Part shown: positions 8,944 to 16,526 of the stretch, piece after piece | How the letters are laid out: every line of letters begins with the position of its first letter | How positions within the stretch are numbered: the stretch's first letter is position 1 | Assembly: GCA_964451305.1 (NCBI GenBank) | Contig: CAYVHV010000021.1 | Location: forward strand, 1-64,000 | Source of the DNA: SHLQ01 sp964451305 | GTDB lineage: Bacteria; Actinomycetota; Acidimicrobiia; Acidimicrobiales; SHLQ01 | Direction of reading: 5' to 3' | Length of the DNA: 64,000 bases | The notes under the pieces: generated by a model | What the model saw: the letters and a program-made list of their open reading frames with translations, nothing else | What the model was told of the DNA's origin: nothing | Database searches by the model: none | Made by a program: the position numbers and the translations under genes

Positions 8944-9786
8944 GTGCCACATCTTCTCGTCGTTGGAGGAACGGGCTTTCTGGGTAGCCGTTTGATCGAG
9001 GTCGGGACACGTCGCGGCTTCGACGTTTCTGCCACTCGCCACACGTCGACCCCGTCGCGCCCGAGCGCCTCGCGTGCCTCGTGGTTCGACTGTGACATCA
9101 CCAGTCGCAGCCAAGTCGACGAGCTCATCGCGTCCCAACAGCCCGATGTTGTGGTGAATGCGGCGTACATTCAGAACGGGCCTCGAGCCGATGTGGTGTG
9201 CGCCGACGCCGCCGGGTGGGTAGCTGATGCTGCCCAGCGTCTCGATTCTCGAGTCATCCATGTCTCGACCGACCTCGTTTTCGATGGGAACCTCGGCCGG
9301 AGCTATACCGAGGACGATGTCACCAACCCGCTGTCCGACTATGGCCGTGCGAAGCTTCGCGGCGAGCAGCTCGTGCTCACCGCCGCACCGAACGCCGCTA
9401 TTGCTCGGACCTCGTTGATCTATGGCGATCCGACCGCTCCGCAGGAGTCGCTCACCCGCAAGGCGGTCGGTTCCGACTCGATTTCGTTGTTCACCGACGA
9501 GTGGCGGTCACCCGTCCACGTCGAGGACTTAGCCGCGGCCCTCGTCGATCTCGCCGCCGACACGTTCGCCGGTGTTCTCAACGTGGCTGGCGCTGAACGA
9601 TTGAGCCGTTTTGAGTTCGCAGGTTTGCTCGCGACGGAGATGGGTTGCGACCCAACACAGCTTTTGGGACGACCGCAGGACCCCGCGCTCGGCCCACGGG
9701 CCAAGGACGTCTCGCTCGATATCACCAACGCCCTGGCGCTCGGGTTGGTTCTTCCCGGCGCGAGGGAGCGGAGTACATCCCGATGA
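8944..9786 (+). CDS. NAD(P)-dependent SDR, dTDP-4-dehydrorhamnose reductase-like
   Basis: 280 aa, GTG start. Extended SDR: N-terminal GGTGFLGSRL dinucleotide motif, DVVVNAAYIQ, HVSTDLVFDG, and YGRAKLRGE with the catalytic Tyr and Lys. This is RmlD-like architecture. The substrate is uncertain because a complete rml cluster is absent; a sugar-nucleotide or small-molecule reductase is possible. Its TGA overlaps the ATG of the ABC ATPase (ATGA), so the two are translationally coupled. Confidence 0.75.
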   Translation: MPHLLVVGGTGFLGSRLIEVGTRRGFDVSATRHTSTPSRPSASRASWFDCDITSRSQVDELIASQQPDVVVNAAYIQNGPRADVVCADAAGWVADAAQRLDSRVIHVSTDLVFDGNLGRSYTEDDVTNPLSDYGRAKLRGEQLVLTAAPNAAIARTSLIYGDPTAPQESLTRKAVGSDSISLFTDEWRSPVHVEDLAAALVDLAADTFAGVLNVAGAERLSRFEFAGLLATEMGCDPTQLLGRPQDPALGPRAKDVSLDITNALALGLVLPGARERSTSR

Positions 9787-10595
9787 CGAACGACTCCGAA
9801 GTTCTTCTCCAAATGTCGGGGGTCGGCCGCACGATCGATGGAAACACCATTCTTCGCGACGTCGACTGGCAGATCACCGCTGGACAACACTGGGTCGTTC
9901 TCGGCGCGAATGGTTCGGGAAAGACCACACTCGCTCGAATTGCGTCACTCCGGCTTCACCCATCGACCGGCCAATTCCGAATTCTTGGCGTCGAATTGGG
10001 TCGAGCCGACATCCGACCCCTCTTGGGGCGAATCGGATATGCCGCTGCGGCACTCGCCGACCAACTTCGCCCTGAACTTCGGTGCGTCGATGTCGTGATG
10101 ACAGCGAAGAACGGTGCGTTAGAACCGTGGTGGCATAGCTATGACGAGAATGACGAGTCCCGGGCCCTCGCCAGCATGGACACGGTGGGTGTCGGGGCGC
10201 TGGCAGGTCAGCGTTTCGGTTCGTGCTCATCGGGCGAAAGGCAGCGGGTCCTCATCGCACGGGCGATGATGACCGAACCGTCGCTCATTATCCTCGACGA
10301 GCCAACGGCAGCACTTGACCTCGGCGGGCGCGAGGAGTTTGTCGCAACGCTCGACGAGCTGGCGGCCCGCACCGACGCTGCGCCGATGGTGTTGATTACC
10401 CACCATGTCGATGAGATCCCATCGCGGTTCACCCATGCGTTGTTGATGGCCGACGGAGCGCCGATGGCCGCGGGTCCAATTCAGGACATCGTCACCGCTT
10501 CGAACCTGTCGTCGGCGTTCGGCGTGAAACTCTCGGTAGAACGGCGCAACGACCGCTACTGGGCGTGGGCCGATCGAAGCTTGGTACGGGACTAG
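9783..10595 (+). CDS. ABC transporter-type ATP-binding protein
   Basis: 270 aa from the ATG overlapping the previous stop; longer in-frame forms would run into that gene. Walker A is GANGSGKT, the signature SSGERQRVLIARA, Walker B LIILDEPTAALD, and the switch His is in LITHHVDE. The YlmA/ModF-like single-ATPase layout has no permease or binding protein beside it. It could energise a transporter encoded elsewhere or be a non-transport ABC protein. Its TAG shares the bases CTAG with the stop of the convergent thiN. Confidence 0.85.
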   Translation: MTNDSEVLLQMSGVGRTIDGNTILRDVDWQITAGQHWVVLGANGSGKTTLARIASLRLHPSTGQFRILGVELGRADIRPLLGRIGYAAAALADQLRPELRCVDVVMTAKNGALEPWWHSYDENDESRALASMDTVGVGALAGQRFGSCSSGERQRVLIARAMMTEPSLIILDEPTAALDLGGREEFVATLDELAARTDAAPMVLITHHVDEIPSRFTHALLMADGAPMAAGPIQDIVTASNLSSAFGVKLSVERRNDRYWAWADRSLVRD

Positions 10596-11245
10596 CTCGG
10601 TGATTGAGCGAGCGGTCGAGCGACCATCACCGTGCCGGACTGCACTGTAACCGTCGCTTCGGTGTCGACGATCTCGTTGCTCACGCCGAGGCTGGAGACT
10701 GGCGAAAGCGTCGCATCGTCGAGCGGCCAGCGAAGCCCCGTCGTCGTCACGCCGCTGGCATCTCCGTTCCGGGCCAGGATCGAAACAACGTCGCCGGGTT
10801 CTCCGGTGAGTTCGATCTTGTTGACGAGATCGCCGTGAAGGATCGAGACGGTGCCGCCAGCGGTGACGATCTCGACCAGTTGACTCCTCGGGGCACAGAG
10901 GACGGCCCAGTTGCCAAGTTCGTGGTCGACTCGACCACCCTCGACTCCGACGACCACGATGCGTTGCACCTCGGCCAGGCTCGCTCGCTCGAGTGCAAGT
11001 TCGAGGTCGGTGTAGTCCTTGTCCTTCGGAACTTCGATGACCTCGGCACCTTCGGCTTTCGCCCAGGCAATGTCTCCAGTCGATACTGAATCGAGATCAC
11101 CGACGACCAAGTCGATGCAGAGACCGTGGGTTCGCGCAATCCTGACACCACAATCGGCTGCGACCACGACCTCCGCGTCTTGAGCATCATCGAGAATGTT
11201 GCGGTCTGGAGGGTCTCCACCGGCCAACACGAGTGCAAAAGGCAT
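10592..11245 (-). CDS. thiN: thiamine pyrophosphokinase
   Basis: 217 aa. TPK motifs: AADCGVRIA, VGDLDSVS, PKDKDYTDLELAL and GVEGGRVDHELGN, in the order seen in bacterial thiamin pyrophosphokinases; the Asp clusters bind Mg-ATP. It converts thiamine to thiamine pyrophosphate. TAGTAT stands six bases before the ATG (leaderless). Convergent with the ABC ATPase, their stop codons overlapping in CTAG. Confidence 0.92.
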   Translation of the reverse strand: MPFALVLAGGDPPDRNILDDAQDAEVVVAADCGVRIARTHGLCIDLVVGDLDSVSTGDIAWAKAEGAEVIEVPKDKDYTDLELALERASLAEVQRIVVVGVEGGRVDHELGNWAVLCAPRSQLVEIVTAGGTVSILHGDLVNKIELTGEPGDVVSILARNGDASGVTTTGLRWPLDDATLSPVSSLGVSNEIVDTEATVTVQSGTVMVARPLAQSPS

Positions 11246-11257
11246 GCGGAGATACTA
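11246..11257 (-). promoter_or_regulatory. thiN -10 element (leaderless)
   Basis: Minus strand TAGTAT (11257-11252), six bases CTCCGC, then ATG at 11245. Confidence 0.5.
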
Positions 11258-11333
11258 GAGGATGATCGCCCGATGTGGTCCGCACGGGCTGACGGAGAAT
11301 TCTTCACCGATGTGCAAACCGTCGTAGGCCGCT

Positions 11334-12005
11334 CTACGGGTTGGGCAGGTGCTCGATTGGCACCGCGAGTGTCACTCCGGTGACTTGTTCGGTGCCCACG
11401 ATGATCGCAATGACCTCGCCGAATGCGTTCACAACAGGGCCACCAGACCAGCCGAGTTCAACCGGTGCGGAGATCACATAGACATCAGGGCGTCCAATAC
11501 CGTACGCAACTCCGTCTGTCCGGTCGATGATCTCACCGGTCACAACCTCGATGCGATTGCTTGGCGGTATGCCCGCGAGTGCAACGCTGTCCCCCACCAC
11601 TCCGGGTCTCGTTGCTATCGGTAGCGAGGGTCCTGGCGTGTCATCGACGATCGTCGAGACATCGTGCAAACGAGAGCTCTCGACGTCGTCGAGATCGACC
11701 GAGATCAAGGTTTCGCCGCCGGAAAGACTGACCTCGGTGGCGTCGAGCACGGTGTGGGTCACCGTTGCGACTCTGCGATCCTCGAGGCGGAAGGCAGTTC
11801 CGACCTGTGAACCGAGCTCCGACGTTGCGGTCAGCCTGGTCACAGCATTCGTATTGATCGAGTCGACACCAGCGGCCACGACCACCGCTGGTGCCAACTC
11901 GATCTCCGGCAAAGCCGGGTTCGACGTTGGGGTATCGTCGGCGGAAGCTACGCCAATCGCTACTACGAAAAGAAAACCAAATACCGAACCAACCAGCATC
12001 TGCAT
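11334..12005 (-). CDS. secreted trypsin-like serine protease-fold protein
   Basis: About 223 aa from the ATG placed directly before the hydrophobic signal segment (MLVGSVFGFLFVVAIGVASA). The frame stays open to a TTG at 12092 and an ATG at 12086, which would give a 27-29-residue extension before the signal peptide; no ribosome binding site settles the start. The mature region has the chymotrypsin-fold pattern: VGTAFRLEDRRVATVTHTV (His), a later HDVSTIVDD (candidate Asp) and LGWSGGPVVN (nucleophile Ser in GxSGGP), followed by GEVIAIIVG. Probably an exported HtrA/trypsin-2-like protease without a PDZ domain. Substrate unknown. Confidence 0.75.
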   Translation of the reverse strand: MQMLVGSVFGFLFVVAIGVASADDTPTSNPALPEIELAPAVVVAAGVDSINTNAVTRLTATSELGSQVGTAFRLEDRRVATVTHTVLDATEVSLSGGETLISVDLDDVESSRLHDVSTIVDDTPGPSLPIATRPGVVGDSVALAGIPPSNRIEVVTGEIIDRTDGVAYGIGRPDVYVISAPVELGWSGGPVVNAFGEVIAIIVGTEQVTGVTLAVPIEHLPNP

Positions 12006-12157
12006 TTTCAGTAGTGACGGGGCACCATGTCGGTGCTGCGTAACCTCCACAACAAAAGGAATACCAGTCGGTGAACGCCACTTCATAGGCAATTCAGACC
12101 AACGAAGTTCCCGAAAGACCTATACCCAACAAGACGCAGTTCGGTGGTGGGCGGATC

Positions 12158-12203
12158 TGTGAGACTGCCGTGTGAGATTGCGCTGTGAGATCGCACTGTG
12201 GCG
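12158..12203. repeat. 13-bp direct repeats (TGTGAGA units)
   Basis: TGTGAGA starts at 12158, 12171 and 12184, exactly 13 bases apart, and a degenerate TGTGGCG follows at 12197. The full unit is about TGTGAGAtnGCNN. It lies in the intergenic region between the protease gene and the zinc-ribbon gene. It could be an iteron-like protein-binding site; nothing in the sequence names the protein. Confidence 0.6.
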
Positions 12204-12254
12204 CATTCTTTTTCCACCGGCTCAGAAGATGATGGCGTTGGCCGATTGGTCAGT

Positions 12255-12440
12255 ATGCGAGGAAGCACTATCCCGTCTCTCAAGATCGATATTCACGTCC
12301 GCTACCGGTGTCATTCATGCGATGTGGCGTGGACGGCTACCGGAGACTCCGAGTGTTGGATGTGTGGCGCACCTGGATCGACCCTGCGAAGCGCGATGGC
12401 GCTACGCGAGGATGATCACTTGCATCTTGACTTCCAATAG
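12255..12440 (+). CDS. zinc-ribbon microprotein
   Basis: 61 aa. Two knuckles, CHSC (Cys19/22) and CWMC (Cys34/37), separated by 11 residues, form a rubredoxin-like zinc ribbon. Ahead of them is a conserved-looking basic/hydrophobic lead (STIPSLKIDIHVRYRC). The frame is open from a GTG at 12198 but the ATG at 12255 starts just before the fold. No clear ribosome binding site. Function unknown; small ribbons of this type often bind proteins or nucleic acid. Confidence 0.55.
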   Translation: MRGSTIPSLKIDIHVRYRCHSCDVAWTATGDSECWMCGAPGSTLRSAMALREDDHLHLDFQ

Positions 12441-12475
12441 CGCTCGCCTCAGCGCTCTGCCCTCGACGTCGTCGA

Positions 12476-13192
12476 CTATTCAGAGACCGGATTGACGCTG
12501 CCCGGAATGAGGCGTTCAAAGCAAAGCACGAGATCACCTTGAGTGGTGTTTTCGGTATTTGCCGGACAGTTCCCGGGATCCGGGACGATATCGACGACTC
12601 GTCCGTCGGCTCGGCCTGTCGCGCACGACACCTGCTGGATGGCGGTGCCGACGAAGATAAAGCAGTCGTCGCTGAGCATCTGCGCATCGAGATCCGGCGC
12701 GACCGGTCGATTATCTGAACCGCCATCGTCGTTGTTGTTCCCAAAGGCGGTGACGATCAAGATGCCGAGCGCAATACCTACGATGATGAGCACCGGAAGC
12801 GACGCCCAGACGCTGACCGATCCATCCCCGGGTTCATCATCGATGGAACGTCCGGCGCCCGATGTTGGGCGAGAGGTTGTAGGCGGCGGTGTTCGTGGCG
12901 GCGGGTTATTGACCCGACGAGTAGCCGCTGGTCGCTGCTGGCCTGTCTGGCGCGAGCCGGAACTCTTCGGGCTCAACTTCTCGTCATACTCGGATCGTTT
13001 CTTCGTATCCGACAGGACGTTCCATGCCACATTCACCTGCTGCATTGCTTCTTCAGCACGACGAGCGTCCGCTGGAGAGCGCCCTTGCTGACGGTCCGGG
13101 TGCAGTGCACGAGCGCGACGAAGATACGCCTTGCGGATCTCTTTTGCGGTCGCACCCTTGGCAACGCCAAGCGTGTCGTAATGGTTCGACAT
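12476..13192 (-). CDS. J-domain membrane protein (DnaJ-like)
   Basis: 238 aa. An N-terminal J domain (about 1-68: NHYDTLGVAKGATAKEIRKAY, HPD motif in LHPDRQQ) is followed by a Pro/Thr/Arg-rich linker, one TM helix (about 127-148, SLPVLIIVGIALGILIVTAFG) and a C-terminal domain with four Cys, probably outside the membrane. It lacks the Gly/Phe and zinc-finger regions of true DnaJ. It would recruit Hsp70 (DnaK) to the membrane. ATG 13192 is preferred over the ATG at 13204, which would sit on the TAATGT promoter-like hexamer. Confidence 0.82.
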   Translation of the reverse strand: MSNHYDTLGVAKGATAKEIRKAYLRRARALHPDRQQGRSPADARRAEEAMQQVNVAWNVLSDTKKRSEYDEKLSPKSSGSRQTGQQRPAATRRVNNPPPRTPPPTTSRPTSGAGRSIDDEPGDGSVSVWASLPVLIIVGIALGILIVTAFGNNNDDGGSDNRPVAPDLDAQMLSDDCFIFVGTAIQQVSCATGRADGRVVDIVPDPGNCPANTENTTQGDLVLCFERLIPGSVNPVSE

Positions 13193-13296
13193 TCGACACA
13201 ACATTACTTCGTGTTTCGCTCACCGTATGCATGCAGTCGGAAGCAAATACGGGCCGCCGCCGGGTGGGTGATCCCGCTCTTTGAGCGCGTTCGTTG

Positions 13297-14622
13297 TCAG
13301 CGCAACAGAAGTTCTTCCGCGAGCACTTCGAGACCAGCCGACCGCGAACCTTTGACGAGCACCGCAACGTCGCCCGTTACCGGACCGATGCTGGACAGCA
13401 GGTCTGCGGTGCCTTCGAGTGGATCCACCCCGTAAAGGTCGGTGCCGACGGGGATGATCTCTGCTCCGACCGAGCGAGCTTCGGCAGCCACATCGAGGTG
13501 GTCATCGCCTTCGGTCTCACCGAGTTCGCCCATGTAACCAAGCACCGCGACCTTCCGACGGTGCGAAAGGCGCCCAAGCGAATCGAGAGCGGCCTTCATC
13601 GACGTCGGATTCGCGTTGTAGCTGTCGTTGATCACAAGCCCGCCGCTCACCGACCGCTGTACATCCATTCGCCACGGCGAGACCTCAACGGTGCGCAGTC
13701 CCGCTTCGACGGCTTCAATCGGCACTCCCATCCACAGCGCGGTGCCGACCGCTGCGGCAGTGTTCGTTGCCATGTGCGCGCCCCGCGTTGGCGGGCGAGC
13801 AACGATGCGGCCCCAATCGCTCGCAATCGTGAACGTTGCTCGCAGCTCGTCGTCGAGTTCGACAGACTCGATCCGTACGTTGCTATCGACTCGGTGACCA
13901 AACGTGAGCACCGGGGCACTCGTTCGTGATGCCATCGCCGCAACGAGCGGGTTGTCACCATTGAGTACGGCGAGACCATCGGCGGGAAGCGCCTCGACGA
14001 GCTCCCCTTTCGCACGAGCGATATTCTCGACCGATCCGAATTCGCCGGTGTGTGCTCCGACCACGGTGGTGATGATGCCAACCGTCGGCGATGCCATCTC
14101 GCAGAGTTCGGCGATGTGGCCAATGCCTCGAGCTCCCATCTCGATGACAGCGACTTCGGTGTCATCGGGAGCGTTGAGCAGCGTGAGTGGAACGCCGATC
14201 TCGTTGTTGAACGACTTGGCCGAATAGTGGGTCTTCATCGTTCGCGAGAGCGCTCCGGCGAGCAGGTCCTTGGTCGAGGTCTTTCCGACCGACCCGGTAA
14301 TTCCGACGACCGGCCCGTCGATCCTTGCCCGCGCAGCCTTGGAGAGATCTCGCATTCCGGCGTAGGTGTTCGCCACGAGAATCGCGGTGGCTTCACTGCT
14401 CGCTTCGGGAAGTGTGGCCTCTTCATGGGTCAGGTATGCGGCCGCACCATCGGCTAGCGCCCCACCGATGAACTCGTGGCCGTCACGTTCTGCGACGAGC
14501 GGCACGAACAACTGACCGGGTTGGATGGTCCGACTGTCCTGATTGGTTCCGTCGATCGTGACCTCTGGGCCATGGACCGTGCCGTTGATGGCGTCTGCGA
14601 TTTCTGACGTAGTAAATCTCAC
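13297..14622 (-). CDS. murF: UDP-N-acetylmuramoyl-tripeptide--D-alanyl-D-alanine ligase
   Basis: 441 aa from a GTG at 14622; a TTG at 14629-14631 would add three residues. Mur ligase three-domain layout: N-terminal UDP-binding domain (NQDSRTIQPGQLFV), central ATPase with GITGSVGKTSTKD, AKSFNNEIGVPLTLL and EMGARGIGHI, C-terminal domain with NDSYNANPTSM. It adds D-Ala-D-Ala to the muropeptide precursor. Divergent from ddl, whose product makes its dipeptide substrate, across only about 43 bases. TAGCGT lies eight bases before the GTG. Confidence 0.96.
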   Translation of the reverse strand: MRFTTSEIADAINGTVHGPEVTIDGTNQDSRTIQPGQLFVPLVAERDGHEFIGGALADGAAAYLTHEEATLPEASSEATAILVANTYAGMRDLSKAARARIDGPVVGITGSVGKTSTKDLLAGALSRTMKTHYSAKSFNNEIGVPLTLLNAPDDTEVAVIEMGARGIGHIAELCEMASPTVGIITTVVGAHTGEFGSVENIARAKGELVEALPADGLAVLNGDNPLVAAMASRTSAPVLTFGHRVDSNVRIESVELDDELRATFTIASDWGRIVARPPTRGAHMATNTAAAVGTALWMGVPIEAVEAGLRTVEVSPWRMDVQRSVSGGLVINDSYNANPTSMKAALDSLGRLSHRRKVAVLGYMGELGETEGDDHLDVAAEARSVGAEIIPVGTDLYGVDPLEGTADLLSSIGPVTGDVAVLVKGSRSAGLEVLAEELLLR

Positions 14623-14665
14623 GTGTGGCAACGCTAGACGGGTTGGCTACTACTGTTGGCTATCC

Positions 14666-15742
14666 ATGGCGACATCCTCTGAAACCACCTCTCCAAACAC
14701 CGACGACGCGACGCCACGACTTCTTGTTTTGTTCGGCGGCCAGTCGGCAGAACACGACGTCTCGTGTGTCACCGCCAAGCATGTTCTCGACGCCGTTCGC
14801 TCCGATAGGTACGACATTGTTCCGATCGGAATCGAGCGCGATGGCAGCTGGAATATGGTTGCTGTCGATGCCGACGCCGAATCTCTCGACCCTTCCGGCC
14901 AGCCGATCGACCCGTTTGGTTTGATGACCGAAACCGCCGCAGCCGGTGGCGTTGTTTTGTCCCTCCTCCACGGCCCGATGGGCGAGGACGGAACGCTCCA
15001 AGGCATGTGCGAACTCGCCAACATTGCCTATGTGGGTGCGGGGGTGCTGGGAAGTGCGCTGTCGATGGACAAGATCGCAGCGAAGCACGCCTTGTCATCA
15101 GCGGGTATTCCTCAGGCCGCATGGTTTGGCTTCAACGCAGACGAGATCACCTCGGCAACGTCCACGAATCTGCTTCGCGAGCTCGGAAGCCCAGTCTTTG
15201 TGAAACCCGCCAACATGGGCTCATCAGTTGGTGTCAGCCGAGCCGAAACCGTCGAAGAACTCGACGCTGCCCTCGAACTCGCTGCGTCCTACGACGAGTG
15301 GATTGTGGTCGAGGAAGCCATCGTCGGACGCGAAATCGAGATTGCGGTGCTCGGCAACCGGACGCCACGCACGTCGCTGCCAGGCGAGATCGTTGCCGGC
15401 GCTGACTTCTACACCTACGAAGATAAGTATCACGACGGTGTAGCCAAGCTGCTTATCCCCGCACCGTTGGACGATTCAGAAATCGCCGAAATGCAGAAAC
15501 TTGCGGTCGCTGCGTATCGAGCCCTTCGCGTAGATGGGCTAGCGCGAGCGGACTTCTTCTACGAACCGGAGGGCCGTGGGTGGCTCGTCAACGAGCTCAA
15601 TACGTTGCCCGGGTTCACGCCGATCTCCATGTACCCCAAGATGTGGGAAGCCTCGGGCCTCAGCTACCCGGACCTCATCGACGAGCTCATCGATCTCGCC
15701 TACGAGCGCCACAACCGCCGAGTACGCAACACCGGCCACTAA
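14666..15742 (+). CDS. ddl: D-alanine--D-alanine ligase
   Basis: 358 aa from ATG 14666. ATP-grasp enzyme: LVLFGGQSAEHDVSCVTA at the start, LHGPMGEDGTLQGM, FVKPANMGSSVGVSR, VVEEAIVGREIE and VNELNTLPGFTPISMYP, all diagnostic of Ddl. It makes D-Ala-D-Ala for MurF, encoded divergently next door. TACTGT lies nine bases before the start. The stop is followed after nine bases by the GGGGACAGGCCCC repeat array. Confidence 0.97.
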   Translation: MATSSETTSPNTDDATPRLLVLFGGQSAEHDVSCVTAKHVLDAVRSDRYDIVPIGIERDGSWNMVAVDADAESLDPSGQPIDPFGLMTETAAAGGVVLSLLHGPMGEDGTLQGMCELANIAYVGAGVLGSALSMDKIAAKHALSSAGIPQAAWFGFNADEITSATSTNLLRELGSPVFVKPANMGSSVGVSRAETVEELDAALELAASYDEWIVVEEAIVGREIEIAVLGNRTPRTSLPGEIVAGADFYTYEDKYHDGVAKLLIPAPLDDSEIAEMQKLAVAAYRALRVDGLARADFFYEPEGRGWLVNELNTLPGFTPISMYPKMWEASGLSYPDLIDELIDLAYERHNRRVRNTGH

Positions 15743-15797
15743 CACCCCAATGGGGACAGGCCCCATGACATTTCGTAACGGGGACAGGCCCCATGAC

Positions 15798-15897
15798 NNN
15801 NNNNNNNNNNNNNNNNNNNNNNNNNNNNNNNNNNNNNNNNNNNNNNNNNNNNNNNNNNNNNNNNNNNNNNNNNNNNNNNNNNNNNNNNNNNNNNNNN
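15798..15897. other. assembly gap (100 N)
   Basis: Exactly 100 N inside the 28-bp repeat array. The 17 bases before it recur just after it, so the gap length is nominal. Confidence 0.98.
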
Positions 15898-15925
15898 GGG
15901 GACAGGCCCCATGACATTTCGTAAC

Positions 15926-16025
15926 NNNNNNNNNNNNNNNNNNNNNNNNNNNNNNNNNNNNNNNNNNNNNNNNNNNNNNNNNNNNNNNNNNNNNNNNNNN
16001 NNNNNNNNNNNNNNNNNNNNNNNNN
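15926..16025. other. assembly gap (100 N)
   Basis: Exactly 100 N. It leaves an isolated 28-base island (15898-15925) between two gaps, equal to one repeat unit. Confidence 0.98.
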
Positions 16026-16136
16026 GGGGACAGGCCCCATGACGTTTTGTAACGGGGACAGGCCCCATGACGTTTTGTAACGGGGACAGGCCCCATGACG
16101 TTTTGTAATGGGGCCTGTCCCCATGAACTTTTCGGT

Positions 16137-16523
16137 TTAGGCGATTGCTTGGTCGCTGTTGCGCCAGTTGTTGAAGTCGATCGCGTCGAAGACCAACGAA
16201 ATGACGTCGGTGATGAGCAGCACGACAAGAAACACTGCGTGAGCGCCGGTTGTGCCTTGCACCAGTGTGATCACGATCAGCCCGAGAAGCAGAGGCCACG
16301 CGACCAGGTGCGGTAACGCCATGAGGTCGGACATCCCTCGGGCCTTGATCATGATCGGAAGGTTGGGCGCAATGCCGGCGAGCATCAAAAGGAAAAGCCA
16401 GAGACCATTTCGTTCTGAGATGAAGAACACCGTCGCGATGTTCACTGGAGCGAGCCATCCGCTCACCCAGATCTGAACCCAGAGCGGCAGGTCTCGATAG
16501 CTCGCCCAAATATCTCGAATCAC
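16137..16523 (-). CDS. hypothetical integral membrane protein
   Basis: 128 aa with about four hydrophobic helices (around 17-35, 40-57, 70-90, 95-113), short loops and no recognised domain. GTG start three bases after the stop of the TPM-domain gene, so probably its operon partner. The gene ends just 14 bases from the repeat array. Confidence 0.7.
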   Translation of the reverse strand: MIRDIWASYRDLPLWVQIWVSGWLAPVNIATVFFISERNGLWLFLLMLAGIAPNLPIMIKARGMSDLMALPHLVAWPLLLGLIVITLVQGTTGAHAVFLVVLLITDVISLVFDAIDFNNWRNSDQAIA

Positions 16524-16526
16524 CGA

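Larger units (their letters stand above)
15752..16122. repeat. tandem 28-bp repeat array (GGGGACAGGCCCC units), broken by gaps
   Basis: Units of 28 bases start at 15752, 15780 (cut by a gap), about 15898 and, in a run, 16026, 16054 and 16082. Each begins with the imperfect palindrome GGGGACAGGCCCC, followed by ATGACATTTCGTAAC (left) or ATGACGTTTTGTAAC (right). The last unit abuts an inverted copy, GGGGCCTGTCCCC (16110-16122), so the end can fold into a long hairpin. There are no unique spacers. Copy number is unknown because of two 100-N gaps. The palindromic core resembles REP-type elements. Confidence 0.8.

Noticed and set aside
15752..16122. CRISPR array
   Set aside because: Repeats are contiguous with no unique spacers, and no cas gene is present.
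15539..16509. Minus- and plus-strand open frames through the 28-bp array
   Set aside because: 28 bp repeated keeps several frames open by accident; products are MGPVPVTKRHGACP-type repeats containing gap X residues.
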